In this document: piece by piece, positions 1 to 14,219 of the stretch
Numbering within the stretch: the first letter of the stretch is position 1
Layout of the letters: each line of letters starts with the position of its first letter
Assembly (NCBI GenBank): GCA_958496175.1
Contig: OY292276.1
Span: forward strand, 31,020,449-31,084,448
Length of the DNA: 64,000 nucleotides
Direction of reading: 5' to 3'
Source of the DNA: Sisyra terminalis
Lineage: Eukaryota; Arthropoda; Insecta; Neuroptera; Sisyridae
The notes under the pieces: model-generated
Told to the model about the DNA's origin: nothing
Database searches by the model: none
Seen by the model: the letters and a program-made list of their open reading frames with translations, nothing else
Translations under genes and position numbers: made by a program

Positions 1-1842
1 ACGAGTATATTTATTTCTAATAAAACCCTTTTTCAAAAATTTTATAAAAAAAACACTTCTCAGAAGGAAAATAGAATTGAAACTTAACCTTTATACTTAT
101 ACATTAACTGCCCGCGAGGGATCATATTATTAACCTCAAGTTAATCGCATACACCTCATAAGCTTATTGAGATAAATCGCTGAAATTTTCAATATGTTCT
201 TAAAATTATGTTGCGGTACGTCAGTATCATTTAGTATTTAAAAATTCAAATATTAATGGCTTGACCAGAAGGCTAGAGTTGGGGTCATTTCTAATCCTAC
301 GCGACCCAAAGCCTAATTTTCTTGTCTATGACTATCGTTTCAACTTTTAAATTAGATTATTACTTTAAAATTATTAAATTGCACTTTCCGTACTACAAAA
401 TTAACAGTTATAGAAATTTTAATTTAATTTTTGATTTTGTGGTTGTTTTTCTCAAAATTTAAGTATTTTATTAGAAACACTGAAAAAATACACAATGAAA
501 ATCATAACTCAAACTTTTTATGTGTATAGTTGTTATTGACAAAATTAATCCGGAAGTGTATTATCGGTGATGTTTAAAAATGGTGAAAATACTTTGATTT
601 GTAAATGAAAATCAAAACAAACCTTAAAAAGTAGGAGTAATTTTTAAAAAAGTAGGAAAACCGGAATGAATACTTGTGTTCAAATTTTAATTTGAAAAGA
701 TGCACAAGAAGATGATCGTTAGCAATTTTCTCCATTTCATGAATGTAATAACCTTTTAAATGCTCTTAAAATATAATACGATTCATAGTTGCCTCAATAA
801 GCTAAGCTTTTTGAGAAAATTAGATGAATTACGAACAGGCAAACGTAATATGTATAAGAATGAATAATGGAAACCAAGTTAATTTTTCCCTAATTTACTA
901 TTTTATCTCAAATATCATATTATGTCTAACAGTGGGTGATTGAGAAAATTTTAAAAATGTACTTATAGATTACATAGATGTCGCGATAATACACAAAAAC
1001 TTTTTCTCTTCATAAAATTTTGGAATAATCCTTTTAAAACTTCAATTTACAAGTTTGTTGGGACAAGTATGTACTATTGATAAGAATCCATAATCAGGAA
1101 ATAAAACATTAAGCGTATCGTTTATTTTAAAGACCAATGTTGTGTAGCTATTATAGTTTGATATGGCATTTCTGATACTGTTATGATGCCAAAGTTGAAA
1201 TTCGTTTTATAATTAATTGCACATTAATCTGCCACCATTAGTACTACGATAAAGACTTTATTTTAAATCAATCAAAAAATTAAAATTGAATATTTCAAGT
1301 TTCCTCACAAAAGTTCATTAAATTTTCCAAAAATTTATTTGCATTTCATTGCAGAGAGTTGAGCAGATATGAATAGAACGATGAAATTAATTTAAATTTT
1401 ATACTGCGGTGGTTAGTTTATAGGCAATATGATATAGCGACAACCAGAAAGGTAATAAAACAAATATTTTTCATAACTCTATTTTCACTGTCATTTTGAC
1501 TATATTTTATTTTTATTTATAAAAAGTATATATGTTATTTATAAAAACAGGGTTTATATATTATTTTAGGTCTCTACATTGTTACAGTGCTATGCACTGC
1601 GAATAGGAGAAAATTGGCATTCATTTTATTACTACATTCTTATTACCCTGGTCATTAAAAAAAACTTCTTGTATATAACAAGAAAACTTTTAATTAATTA
1701 TATTATATTTAACAGTTTTATTGTAAAAATATGTTTAATGCTTATAAAATGTAGTTACTATGAACAAAATCGATTGAAATAAAGGTTTTAGTGTGAGTAC
1801 CTACATTTAGTCTTATGATTTTTAAATCCTTTTAATAATTCA
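1..1842. other. AT-rich sequence, no gene seen
   Basis: Only short low-complexity frames (the longest is 67 codons, rich in Ile, Leu, Lys and Tyr). No repeat shared with the rest of the window was noticed. Confidence 0.5.
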
Positions 1843-2045
1843 CTAGCTCTACTTGTCTTGATATCGTTTTACTATTGCAAAAATTACCGGACGAAGTAAC
1901 CAAACGATATTCTAAGATAAGAGACTTGTTCGAAGAACACACAAACCCTACCGTCAGAGAAAACTTAATAAACTGGCCACCACCGAGGGGACAGAGGAGG
2001 CTAAAACGCAAAAGACACGTGGACCTTATAAACGATATCACATAA
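1843..2045 (+). pseudogene. Unidentified coding-like segment, possibly the 3' end of a retroposon
   Basis: A frame without ATG, open from about 1843 to a TAA at 2043-2045, clearly less AT-rich than its surroundings. It encodes Q-K-L-P-D-E-V-T-K-R-Y-S-K-I-R-D-L-F-E-E-H, then N-W-P-P-P-R-G-Q and a basic tail R-R-L-K-R-K-R-H. About 290 bp of AT-rich sequence follow, then an A-rich tail at 2331-2370, the order expected at a non-LTR 3' end. The family is not recognised. It could equally be a terminal exon of an unknown gene or a processed pseudogene. Confidence 0.35.
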
Positions 2046-2330
2046 GATATTTAAAAAAAAAAATAAATAATACCAATCCTAATAAAACAAAAGTAATTTG
2101 TGGAAAAAAAATAAATAACGAATAAGTAAAACTTATAATTAAATAAGACAAATATATATAAAAAATAAAGACAAAGAAATAAATAAAAATATATATAAAA
2201 CAAATAATATTTAAGTGAGTGGGGACCGTCGCGGGATGGAATCCCCAACAGGTGACAAGTGAATCTGACTAAGGTTAGCTTCTACATATTAGCCAAACTG
2301 GAAAGCCAATTCGGCAATAAGTTAAAGACT

Positions 2331-2370
2331 TTAAAAAAAAAATAAAAAAAATAAAAAATAAAAAAAATTA
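2331..2370 (+). repeat. A-rich tail-like tract
   Basis: A run of A with scattered T, about 40 bp long. It lies downstream of the coding-like segment at 1.84-2.05 kb and could be the tail of a retrotransposed copy. Low-complexity drift is the alternative. Confidence 0.4.
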
Positions 2371-5300
2371 CCTGGTGGATCTTTCACATGTTCGCCGTTG
2401 ATAATGCCTAAATTTTCAGCAAGTCCAATTAAGAATATAGGATGTATATTTTTAAGAGGTTACAACCCAAAGACTTCAAAAAAATTGTTAAAAGCTATTC
2501 ATCTATGCTTTGATAATCATCTAATTTTCTTTAAAATCTTCCTCTTTCATTAACTTTCATATATGAGGACCTACGAATATATGCTCTCTTTAGTTTTTGC
2601 CTCTCAGATTTTGGAAAATTTATCTTTTAAGCATAATAATACATCACTATTCCGATCCATGTTTTTTCCAAGTTTTTCATAAGGCTAAGTTTTACCAGTA
2701 TGTGTAAAGGTAGTAAAAATAAGTCATTAAATTGTACTAGTAGAGCATATTTGATACCATTTTTTCTTATCGAGCACCTCCATTTTCAGTTCCAATATAT
2801 TTATTTAATTATTTTTAAAATCACTTTTTAGTTACTTTGAATACTATGAATGTGCTAAGTTTTCATAACGTATTCGGTAACGTTGTTAGATAATCATATT
2901 ATGTATCTTTATTAATTTAGTAAAAAAATAAGTATGTATATCCCAACCCTTGTAAATAAAATACTCTCTTAAAAAACGATAGAAGAATACTAGAGTATAT
3001 AATGAATGATAATAACGAATGAATGAAAGATATATAATGAATTTCATAGAATTAAACAAAACGAAACAAAAAAATATATATATAAACATCAAAGCCTAGA
3101 GCCGCCAGAGCCCTACAGCATATTTGACAAAAATAAAAATAAAATAATTAAAATTTATCAAATCAAAAAAAATAACCAAGTTAACATTATTTCGTACAAC
3201 CAAGTGGTCAGGAATCCATTATTTCATTATTTCATTGCTAACTGCATACTTTAAGTTTTTTTTTTGTGATATTAGATACTTTTCGGTATCTAATATGCTT
3301 ATTTTAAATTACAAGATACAGTTCTTTTTAGAGAGAATCCATGATACTAGTTACTTTTTTCCAAAAAATAAAGAAACTGAAATATATGTCTTTAGATACT
3401 TTTAAGTAACTAAGTTACTTTCAAATTACTAAAATACTTTTTTCTGACAGCTCTGTTTCTACCTAATCACACTACTCAAGTCGCGTTACGGAAATTGGCT
3501 CCAAAAGTACGATAAAAATGTATATTATACTGTTGAAAAAACACATCACCATTATTTAAAATTCGTGGTGTTCTTAACATTTTATTAATGAATTTACTAT
3601 TATTATTATACTTATATTTATTTATTATTTTGACTTCTATATTGTATATGATATTTATTTTGTCATAAGAACGTTTACACTCTACTTTAATACACATATA
3701 ATTCAATTAAAATATAACGACAACCGAAACGTAGAACACCTACCCGACTTTCGTGCTGCGCTCACAGCCTCTGTGTAAATATTTTAAAAATATATAGGGC
3801 TGTAAATATTTTATTTACGACACCACTACTTTGGTTATAATTTAATATTAGACTTAAAAAAATATGCTGTTGAATTACTCAAACCAATGTCACATTAAAA
3901 TTATGAGTTTAAATTGGTATTTGGTGCGAAAGTAATCTAATTATTTAATGAACTTAACATAAAGTTCGTTTATAAAAGCATATTTCACAACTATACAGGC
4001 AAAATACAGTAGAATGTTTGTAAAATTTCCCTGAGCCAAACATATAATTTAATAAATGGTGCATATTGTAAAATAAATAAACAGTATTCATTTTAATAAT
4101 TTGATAGACAACGAAACTAAAACGTTTATTCATGTTGCAAATTTTATTGACTGATTTGCGAGCATGTCACTGAATTGTACAAATATTTATTTTTAACACA
4201 TTTATCCTGGAATGCATACAATCTTTGGTAGCTTTACTAGGAAACATGAGATTCGTCTATGCAATGTAATATTTGCAGACGCGGTTGCAGTTAATTGAAT
4301 TTATTCAAATTAAGCTTGTTATGAGCTTAAAAAGCTTAGTTTTATTTAAAATAATAGACTACTAACAATTGTCTTCCCTTATAATAAATCAAATAGATAT
4401 ATAATAATATAATGACGGTTTGTTGTTCATTGTAATTTACTGTGATGGATTTTTAAATGAATATATTTTAAGCCTTTTAGTAAAGGTACAACCTTTTGTC
4501 ATTTTATATAACAAAATAGGTCGTTTTTATTTATAATTGAAATTATAAACATTGTTTTTACATTTTCAAATCAATAATCATTAAATTAATTTTTATGCCA
4601 AAATATATTCACATTTTTTCCAATACTGTTAATGATTTTAATATAATAATATTAAATTTTATACGGTATTTCTGCATTTATTTATTAAATTTTAAATTAA
4701 CTCCACTGCAATATGCTTATTCAGTTGTAATTAATAAACCAATTTAATTGAGGCTAAGCGCAAAAAATATTAGTTATTGAAAAAGTTAATAGAAATATTA
4801 AACATTTATTCACGCTACTAAAACTATCATATTTTTTTTTTGGTATTTCAAACATGCAAATTATAACAATGATTTCCTCGAATTTTGCCTTTTTTCTAAG
4901 AAAGAAAAAATATATATTCAACTGAATAAATCATTTACATTAATTATTAGAGATAATAGTGAAGGTTAAAAGTTACCTATTTTATTTATTTTACCCAAAA
5001 TGTTTTATATTAATATTTTAGTAGCAAAACTTCTTGTAAGCAGTAGCATTTTATAAATTTAAACATTATTATTATTTTTTGCGTTGGAAAAGATTTTGAA
5101 TTTATTCTATTTGATAAATACTCGAGATAATCTAGTCAGGATTTTGATTTTCTCAGCTTTCGTAAAGCTTTTTACTAACTAGTAATTCTAACGTCTACAA
5201 AGGCAAACATTAAGTTTAGCCTCCATTAATCTTTTGTATATACATATGTACATATTATAAAATATTAATACTGTACATATGAATGGCCAAAGTTAAACCA

Positions 5301-6082
5301 AACACCAAATAAATCATCGATGCTCCACGTTAGGATTTACGATCAGATTAAAAGCATTTGAATGAAAGATGAATTATTTATTACTAGCTCCCTTTACATA
5401 CGACTCTATGAGTATACATTGAGAACTTTGTTATTCTCGACAAATAATAGAACTGAACTATATAATGACAAAAAAAAAACAAATAATATCGATTGAATAT
5501 AGATTGAATTTGCGGAAACTTTTAACAATTTTAATTTTTTCCCATAGGTAACAAATTGTAGCAATAGGACAATAAACGGAAATGCATTTTTTTTATTCCC
5601 GAAAATTTATCTGAACCTTTCTCGTTTAGTAAATTACAATTTTTTTACACAGCAATTAATGATTTTTAATTGCTCACTCGATATTTTTCGTAATTGGTAT
5701 TTTCGAAAAAAAATAGCTTTAATCAGTCTAATGTTTTTTTGAAATTGTTGAGTTATAATTATTAAAGTCGATTTTTCTACAAACAAAATTTGATATTATG
5801 TCCCTTTTTTCGAACTTATTCGTGATTGGTCTAGCTCGTAGTGATGTCATATTTATCGATGTCATATTATCTTTGATCCTTGTTAAAAATCATTAATGTG
5901 GATGGATTATTTTTTCTGAACGAAAGCTTTAAAGTATGACAGATTCTCTCAAGTTACAAATAAAAACAATGACTGATTAATTAAGAATAAAAGGATATTG
6001 CGTGATTACTCTCAAGCTTTACAAATTGTAATTTCAACACTCATAAATAGTAGTTACTCGTGAAATATCCACAACAAGCACT
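2371..6082. other. AT-rich sequence, no gene seen
   Basis: Contains short AT palindromes (for example TACATATGTACATA near 5246) and ATT-type simple sequence near 3600, but no coding frame or element end that I can support. Confidence 0.5.
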
Positions 6083-6300
6083 GGCATAACTGATGAATGA
6101 CAAAAAAAGATAGACAGTTGAAACAAATGACAACAATCAGTTAGTTCAAATTTGAGACAATGATTACTATATCTGGTTTTCATCAACACTTATGTGTTTA
6201 AATACATTCTTTGTTCACTGTCATCGCCGACATTTATATGTACGTTTGCCTATTATCATATTGATTATATGAATTATATTCATAATTATATGAAGTAGCA
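6083..6300 (+). repeat. Dispersed repeat, copy 1 of 3 (unclassified)
   Basis: Shares a collinear block with copies near 48.35 and 58.33 kb: CAGTTGAAAC, then AACAATCAGTTAGTTCAAAT, TTTGAGACAATGATTA, a GTC..CGCC block, and TTTGCCTATTA about 100 bp later. No terminal inverted repeats or poly-A tail were seen, so the class is open. Boundaries are approximate. Confidence 0.5.
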
Positions 6301-9300
6301 GCTGCTTAAATCTATGACGTCACGCTCATCAATACAGCTTTGATGTATTGACGTATAGAAAATAATGAGGAAGTGATAATATATATTTTTTGTAAAAAGT
6401 TACGAAAGAAAAACATTTTGTTGTTTTTTTTGTCTTGTTATTCTAATTTATCTAATTTACGTTTTCTTTTCGTTTTCTACCATATGCATCGTTGATGGAT
6501 GTTACAATAATACGCCTATTCTATGTAGTAAAACGATAAACTACCAAGGCATACTCTGCACTTTAAATTTGGGTGTAACCTACTATGGATACCAAGAATA
6601 TATATGGTAGACAAAGTGAATTTAAATAGGATAATGACGGAAGATTTTTTTTAAAATGATAAAGAGGGAAGAAGTACATAACAAGTACTATCGTATACCA
6701 AAAATGTCGTAACGATTGAAGTCTTACACTGTTTTCAGTTGGTTCTTATTCATCAAGTGCCAGCAGATTGTAATAAAGAACTTAATTTCAAAATAAACGA
6801 AACTATTAGAACACGTAATTTTAAGAATATAGTTTGCAATCGTGTTTCACATTGGTATATAGATTTCAAGAAATTCGAAATGACTACAGGTCTTCTATGA
6901 CTAAAAAAAATGTATTTTTATTTTATTTTAATTAATTTTCATCAATTTTAAATTAAATTGATTTTTGCATTCCAAACCAATAAAATAGCTTTAAACTTTA
7001 TAAACGCAAATTTATTATTATGAAACCTAAACATCTTCGCCTAATTAAAATGAATTTACTGTATATGTTTTCCAAAAGATAACTTATAAATGAGAAAATG
7101 AAAAATTATTAAATGATGATGATTGTTATTATTATTACTATGAAAATGATTACTTAATGGCTGTAACCGAGTTCATTTCCATTTTCTATTTTACATACAA
7201 AATATGAAAATACAGCCAGTTGTTAGACCTCCTTGCGCCTTTTATAAGTTCCCTTCACCTCCTTTCATTTAAGCTCCATTTATATTATCCTTTTCAGTCG
7301 GTAATAATAACAATAATATTTTATCGTAAATGAAATTCGGTTGTCACGTCATAATAAATCATTTTTGTTAACCAAAATTACTTCCACCTAGTTGAAAAAC
7401 GTATTCAATTTCATGAGCATTTCTTTTGTTCAACATTAGAAAAGTGCTCTTTAAAAATGTCTTTAATTTTCCATTTTAACTTCAATAAATTTAAAACATG
7501 TAATAAAGGTCGAGAGAAAATTTATCAAATTACATTTTCCGTCTTTGTAACTATACACTCGATCTCATTGACTCTTTAACGCTGAGGGTCAGTTAATTTG
7601 AAAACACAAATCGAAACAACCCTTAATTTCAAACGAAACTCCCATCAATCTAAAAGCGAGTTTATTTAGATTTTCTATTATGTGGCTACTGTAAATAAAT
7701 ACAACACACAACGACCCTTTCCTCAAATTACAACGTTTATTTATGATGCTTTAATGAATTCAATAATGGCATGGTGTGTTTTAATTTTTTGGTGTTAAAA
7801 TTTAACAAACTCTTTAATCTTCATCTGGTACTTGATAAACAACTTCGCATTAATAATTCATTAACATCTATGTTAAGAGCTTTTTAGTGTTTCTACTACA
7901 ATTCCTTCATTTTGCACTTAAGCGTAGAACAAAGAAAAACGTGGAATTTTCTCTTCAACGCTAATTATATTGAAGATATTTCCCTTAAACGTGAACAACG
8001 CGGATGTTTTCTTCTTTTGCAATTAATGAAGCATTACATACTCGTGCTACGGTTTAAGTATTCGATAAAAAGATGAGCTTTTCATAATTTACCACATTTT
8101 CAACATGTTTTACCTCTTAAAAATATCTGTTGGAAAATGTAGATTATAATCAATAATTATAATTCAAAAAAAAAAAAAACTAAAAGAAACATTAACTCAA
8201 ATTATATTCTTATATTTCAATTCTTATCCCTATAATGTCCATACTGAAATACGAGGACATCGCATATATGCATGTGTCTCTACTTTACCAATAAATTATG
8301 AGAAAAAATATCAATAGAGGTACCGTAACTAGTGGTAGATTCAAACGGACTTTTGATCTCTTTAGATTGAATTTTTCCAAAAGGACATTTTTGAATGACT
8401 GACAAAAATATAGTTAAAATATTTTGGAAAAACCATTTCTGAACCAAACTACTGTAATACTTGATTTACAAGAAAGCAAGTCTAAGTGGTAACAAGTTTA
8501 ATGACCGGCGACGGTGGAATGAAGAAACAGCTACATACAATTGGAGTCCATGTGGGTCATTTAAGGTAAATCCATCTAGTACTCTATTGTTCAGCATTTT
8601 TCCTAAATTTCATGCAGTATTGTTTTCTATCGTATTTATACATGATCTAATAAGCTTCATGGATTACAGAAACAAATATGAAAAAGCGTCAAAATCATAA
8701 CCGAGGTCGAGAGTCAAGAACAGCCAAGGTCCTACTCTGAGCTTTATTTCTTGCATCTACTGATCTGTATAAATGGGTAGCGTTCTGTATAGAAAAAGAC
8801 AAACCGTATTAGAAGTAACAGCAAGCGCCATCTACGTGGGTACAAGTTTGAAGTGTATTAAGCAAAATGCGACAGTGCCTGTGTTGGAAGCATTGAAAGA
8901 GAGACCTATTTATAGAAGTCTCTCTTCTCTGGTGTGGACAACTTAAGCAATCGAAGCAAGTAAAATGCAAGCGATTGTTTCAAGCGCTTATTTGTCTAAA
9001 TTGGCGTTCATTGGTAATTTATTGTCAGCTGTTGTTTTTAGTTACCATAAAATCCGTGCCCACGTAGACGATCCATCGTCCGCCACTCTAGATTTTTCGT
9101 ATTTCTATTTGAGGTCATATACACGATCTATCCATATATACGTTACAGTTCAAGTATCTATTCAGTTCATAAATGTACTAGTTTGTTTATATACATTCTT
9201 ATTTGATTAGTTCTAATGTTCTCTAAACAAGTAATGATTCAATTATTTTAACATAATTTCTTATATGAAATAGTAGTAAAAGGAGAGTTTCTTTCGTTTT

Positions 9301-12300
9301 AAGACATCGTGAAAAAGATCTAAAAAACTACGATTTAACAAAATCTGCTTAGGTTTAATCAGGTTCATATGAAACTGAATTCGTGAGATAAAAATGTTAA
9401 AAAATTATTGTTTTTTACTTATTTTTTGATTTTTCAACTATAAATACTGATTACTATCAGTCCATTAATATTTTGTTTAATATTATCATTAATATTATTT
9501 TTCAGTTCGAAAGAAAACTGATCAAAGTTTAGAAGAAATTATTTTGTTTTTAAAATATAAGAAAGAGTACTTTCTATTTTATATACCTAAACATATTTGG
9601 TAAGAAGTAATTTTGTTTTGCATTTTTTTTATTACTTTATGTTATTCGTAATTAAAATTAAAAAGAAATATTAGGTGCATTTTCTTCAAATCAATCCTTT
9701 ATTTTAGCATAAATAATTTATTTGAAATAAGAGATGGTAATAATATCTTACGTAATGATCAGCTCAAATATTAGGGACAAAATGATTAATGAATATCTAT
9801 GGAATTTAAAAGTAAAGACACCAATTACAGTTAACTTTTTTTTCTACGAAAACATGACCTTACCTTATGGAAAACATGACCTTGGAAGTTTCGGGTTCGA
9901 CCGAAACTGAGACTGATGCCGAAATTCGGTTTCGGCCATAAGAACTAGTTTTGATCGGACACTAGATCTCAATCTTAAACGTTATCATCCGTTACACTTT
10001 TTCTCAGTTAACTCTCGCCCTATATCTTTATTAAAAGAGCGTTGCTTTAAAAAGTTTAAAAAAAATATATATTTTTTATCAACTAATAATTTTTATTGTA
10101 TAGTTTAACCTTTAATCTCTTTCTTTATTTCTTTTATGATATGTTTGCATAACATTTTTCTCTTTTAAACTAATCGAGCACGCTATCCAAATTATTTTTT
10201 CGCTATTAAAAAAATTATGAAAATCGAATACATGATTTATGTAAATTTTATTGGATTTTATAAGTTCTTAATTTTTTAAAAGAAAAGTTGTTGTCGTTTG
10301 ATTATATTTAACTGTTTGACTTTTTGTGGAGATAAATGGGCAACAAGCACAATACCAAAAATGAGAGAATTTTTTTTTTGTTTTGCTTAAATACAAAATT
10401 TAATGCAAATAATAGTTAAAGCAAGAGAAAGGTTGTACTTCAATATAATCATTATAACGCACCGTTTTCTATTATTCTTTCATAGTTAAAACAAACTTCA
10501 TTACAAATGAATTAAAGCCTCAGTGTAAAATTTTCAATGAATATGCCGAGAGGCTTTTGGCTACCCAAGCATTTGTACGAAGCAAACGCTTCGGGAATTC
10601 CTTTTTATGTATATACACATACCTACAAATAGAGGACTCATACTTTTCTAAATTAAATGAGAATTTCTCGACTCCTTTATATGGTGCTGGAAAATTCAAG
10701 ACCATTGTCCATACGGAACAAAACAATTCTATGTTATGAAAAGTTTTCGAAAATAATCGCAAGCGGCTTATGAAGATGCACGCTAAGAATGGACAAGTAT
10801 ATGTGGTATGATGATATGTCGGCGAGTATTTTACAAATAGGGCCGTGAACAAATCGATTCCATTCGAGGTTGGAGCCACGAAAATGTCAGTAGCCGCCTC
10901 GCCCTCTCTTCGTTTGGATCAATATTTATTTTTACCAGTAACCAAAAGGGATAGGTAAAAATCAACAAAACCCTGCCGGATTTACACAAAAGCCTGCTTG
11001 TTGAAACGCCAAAATTTTATTTACAATTAACAAGAAAGCACACAAACCAGACAGACTTCATTTCCAAATTTTCTCACTCTCAACATTCGCCACTCGTCGG
11101 TTTGCGGATGACGCAATAAGCGATAAATATTTGCCAAGCTTTGCATTTACTTTTCGAAATAAATTACATAAGTCGAAAAGAGGTAACCACTTGCCTTATA
11201 TTATCCTTCAATCAAACATCAATTGAACTGGTCTGATTATGTTTTTCAAATTCTTGTTCAAATTTTTCACACAAAAGAAAATTTAATTTCTCTGTATAAA
11301 CCTTTCAACAAAAGGTAAATTTGGAAATTAAATGGATATAAACATCAAAGAACTGTTCATTCACATCGAGCTTTTACTCTATCATTAATTGTTTTTTAGT
11401 TTTTCACTTTCTAGTTCCTTGTAATTCAATATGACCTATTTGCGCTTTTATATATTTGTAATTAAATTAACCACTTGTTCAAAAGTATTGAAAAATTTTA
11501 AAAATAAGTTTAGGTATTATACAAAGAATGTTTTTTCAACATCCCTTCTGGCGCTTCAGTGTTTTTTATTGTGATTTACGATCAAATCCGTTCCTAGGCA
11601 TATTTAACAGATATCCTCGAAAAAACGAAACTATAAGTCTAAGTCTGGATAGTATGCACACGTTTTTTCTTCACCTTTTTTTCGAAATGAATAAAATTAC
11701 TTGAGTCATTGCTCACGAAAAACTAGGTCAATTATATTTCATCAATATTTTCTTCTTCTAACTTGTTTTCCCATCGATTACCAACACACACTCAATAGTA
11801 CTCACGCACGTTTCGTATCAATAATGTGACTTATAGACACGCGAACAATGACGTCACAATTTATTAAGAAAACTACATAGAAAATCGGCTACCTATTCGT
11901 GTAATCGAACAATCACTAATATCGAAAACGGACTTCATTTCATATTCACTAATTAATATCGTTATTTAATTGATTTGTTCTAATCGCAGAATAATATAAT
12001 ATGTACATTATTGGTATTTATTAATAGATTCGTTTCCATCTAAAGACATGACCTGCACGGTTAGAACGATCTGAACTTTTCGTATTGACATATGTACATT
12101 ACATGACATTTTCCGAGAAAAGCAATTATGAGGAATGAGGACAACATTTAACATAGTTAATTCATAGTTTGAAGTTTAACACAACAACCATACATACTAA
12201 AAGCATTCAAAATTTTTAACGTTTGAAAATAAAAACCTTGTATAACACAAACTTTTATTAAAACGAAAATAACAAAAAAAATTTAACAATCAAATTCTAC

Positions 12301-12763
12301 GTATGTAAATTTCAATAAATTATTTTAAGTAATGATATAATACGTAATGTTATCATTCTTCACTAATTATAGCATTTCAAAGCAAACGCAACTGTTTGCT
12401 TAAATAATACATCCCTATGAAAATCAGTTATGAACAATTGAAAATTGTTTTCACCAATAGCTGCAAATGAATTATTGAGTGCAATTTGTCGCTGTCTTCA
12501 CAGAATAATGCAATAGAAGTAATTAAATGGGTTAATTTAAAATTTGGTGAATTTAATTTATTTAATCTAAATAGCAGATTGATATCACAATTTGATTAGA
12601 ATTTTTGTAGTATTTATAGGGGTCAATTTGTACAGTTATATTTATATAATAGAAAAATTTATTTTAAACATAAAAGACATGATTATGATCACTTTATACT
12701 TGCATCATTATAATAGTATGAAAAAACCGGTAAAAATGACATGAAAATACAAAAGCCCTAGTC
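6300..12763. other. Non-coding stretch with GC-richer islands of unknown origin
   Basis: Three islands stand out. At 8460-9120 an imperfect inverted pair, CATCTACGTGGGTAC and GTGCCCACGTAGACG, lies about 230 bp apart and there is an AGAGAGAC/GTCTCTCT hairpin at about 8898-8929. At 9873-9965 there are CGAAACTGA/GGTTTCGGCC motifs. At 10530-11130 there is mixed composition and a 119-codon minus frame without domain character. These may be transposon relics or untranslated exons; none could be named. The rest is plain AT-rich DNA. Confidence 0.35.
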
Positions 12764-13180
12764 CAGCGGTTCCCAACCGTATGCCCCGGGGCACTATGGC
12801 GCCCGCCGTTCATTTTACATGTGTCCGCCGCTGTGCGGCCACTTTAAAAAAATATTTAATTTTACAATACAATGTTATGAAAAAAAAATTTAGTTATTAA
12901 ACAGAGCAATATGATAAAACAGAAAATAATTACATTGTTTTAATTTTCTCGGTTGAAACAGTGACTTTTAGGTATAGTTTGGTTTGTAACCGTCTCTATA
13001 ATAACGCCCTCTAGTAATGCGTTCTCCTAATTCGACTCAATTACCAGAATTTTTATATTTTTCGTGCACTACTTATTCGCTATGCCCAACTGCAAATATA
13101 CCTTAAAAAATAAATGGTGCCCGCCGCCCGAACGGCATTTTTGAAGATGCACTTAGGAGCAACAAGGTTGAGGACCCCTG
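12764..13180. mobile_element. Non-autonomous hAT element, 417 bp
   Basis: Starts CAGCGGTTCCCAACC and ends GGTTGAGGACCCCTG, which are imperfect inverted copies of the usual hAT end CAG(N)GGTTC(N)CAACC. It is flanked by CCCTAGTC (12756-12763) and CTCTAGTC (13181-13188), an 8-bp target duplication with one mismatch, as expected for hAT. GC-rich subterminal blocks (GGCGCCCGCCG near the left end, GGTGCCCGCCGCCCG near the right) are in the same orientation. No transposase frame is present. Confidence 0.85.
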
Positions 13181-14219
13181 CTCTAGTCAACACTACAACC
13201 AGTGATGATCAATGCGAAGTAAATTATTATTGTTAAATATTTTCTTATTTAAAATGCAAATATCAACATATGTACGTAAAATTTTATACATAATTTCATA
13301 GGTAAATATATCTTTTAGGTATATAAGTATTTAAATCCTAATACATTTATATTAATCTGTGAGTATAATTTTAAATCAAATTAGATTTTTTGCACTGACT
13401 TTTAACAGTTAACTGTTGAATAATATGTACAATATATTGGGATCATATTTATGTAATATATTATAATTTACAAACATAAACTACAAACATAATTTTAAAC
13501 TAAAGCTCAAACAAATGTATTTTAGACGTATTGTCTAGAAACGAATTTCTATAGCCAAGCAATCTTCCTAAGTAGTCATCAAATAAGATTGTAAGATAAT
13601 AAAAATCAAGTACGAAAACGAATATTTTTAGTGGTTTTCATATGTTTGTATGGACTTCCTTGAACTAAACACCTATACTCTCTCATTATAATTCCATTGT
13701 ACTGCCCTCCATAACTTCGTTCAAAGTTCATTACAGCTTCGTTTTATAAGCTCTTCTTGGTCCTCTGATTAGGCAACTATATTATTTATTAATCCAAAAA
13801 CTCAAAAAATTTCCAAAGCTGAATATTTATTAGAAAATATATATTTAAGCAGGCAAAGGTTTAGAAAAATGAATCAAAACAATATTAGCCAGAATATTCT
13901 GAAAAAACAAGTTTGGAATTTTCCAAAAACATATACCAAGTGACGTATTAAAATTTCAAGCTTATTCCAAACAACTTGATAATAAAAACAAGATGTGCAG
14001 TATTTTCCAACCGCCGAAAAATTAAAAAAACGTTTTGTCCGAAAAAATCGAAAATATTGTTTTTTTCGGGCTAGCAAGTTTCTTGGCGTCAGAATGAAAG
14101 TAAAGCTTACACGGTTAAGTCACTAATGGCCGCTTTCAGTGCTAATTTTAATTGCCAAAAGTTAATGTACGTTTTTCTATATGTATACAAAGCAATACCT
14201 TTATATTTTTTACATTACA
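13181..14219. other. AT-rich sequence, no gene seen
   Basis: The minus frame at 13874-14077 is Phe/Tyr/Lys-rich and has no domain character. No repeats were recognised. Confidence 0.5.

Noticed and set aside
9890..9910. B-box-like GGGTTCGACC as a possible tRNA
   Set aside because: No A-box at the right distance and no cloverleaf; it lies in a repeat-like CGAAAC-rich patch.
10520..10879. 119-codon minus-strand frame as a gene
   Set aside because: No domain, no signal peptide, Phe/Tyr/Ser drift composition and no convincing splice sites, although the region's composition is unusual.
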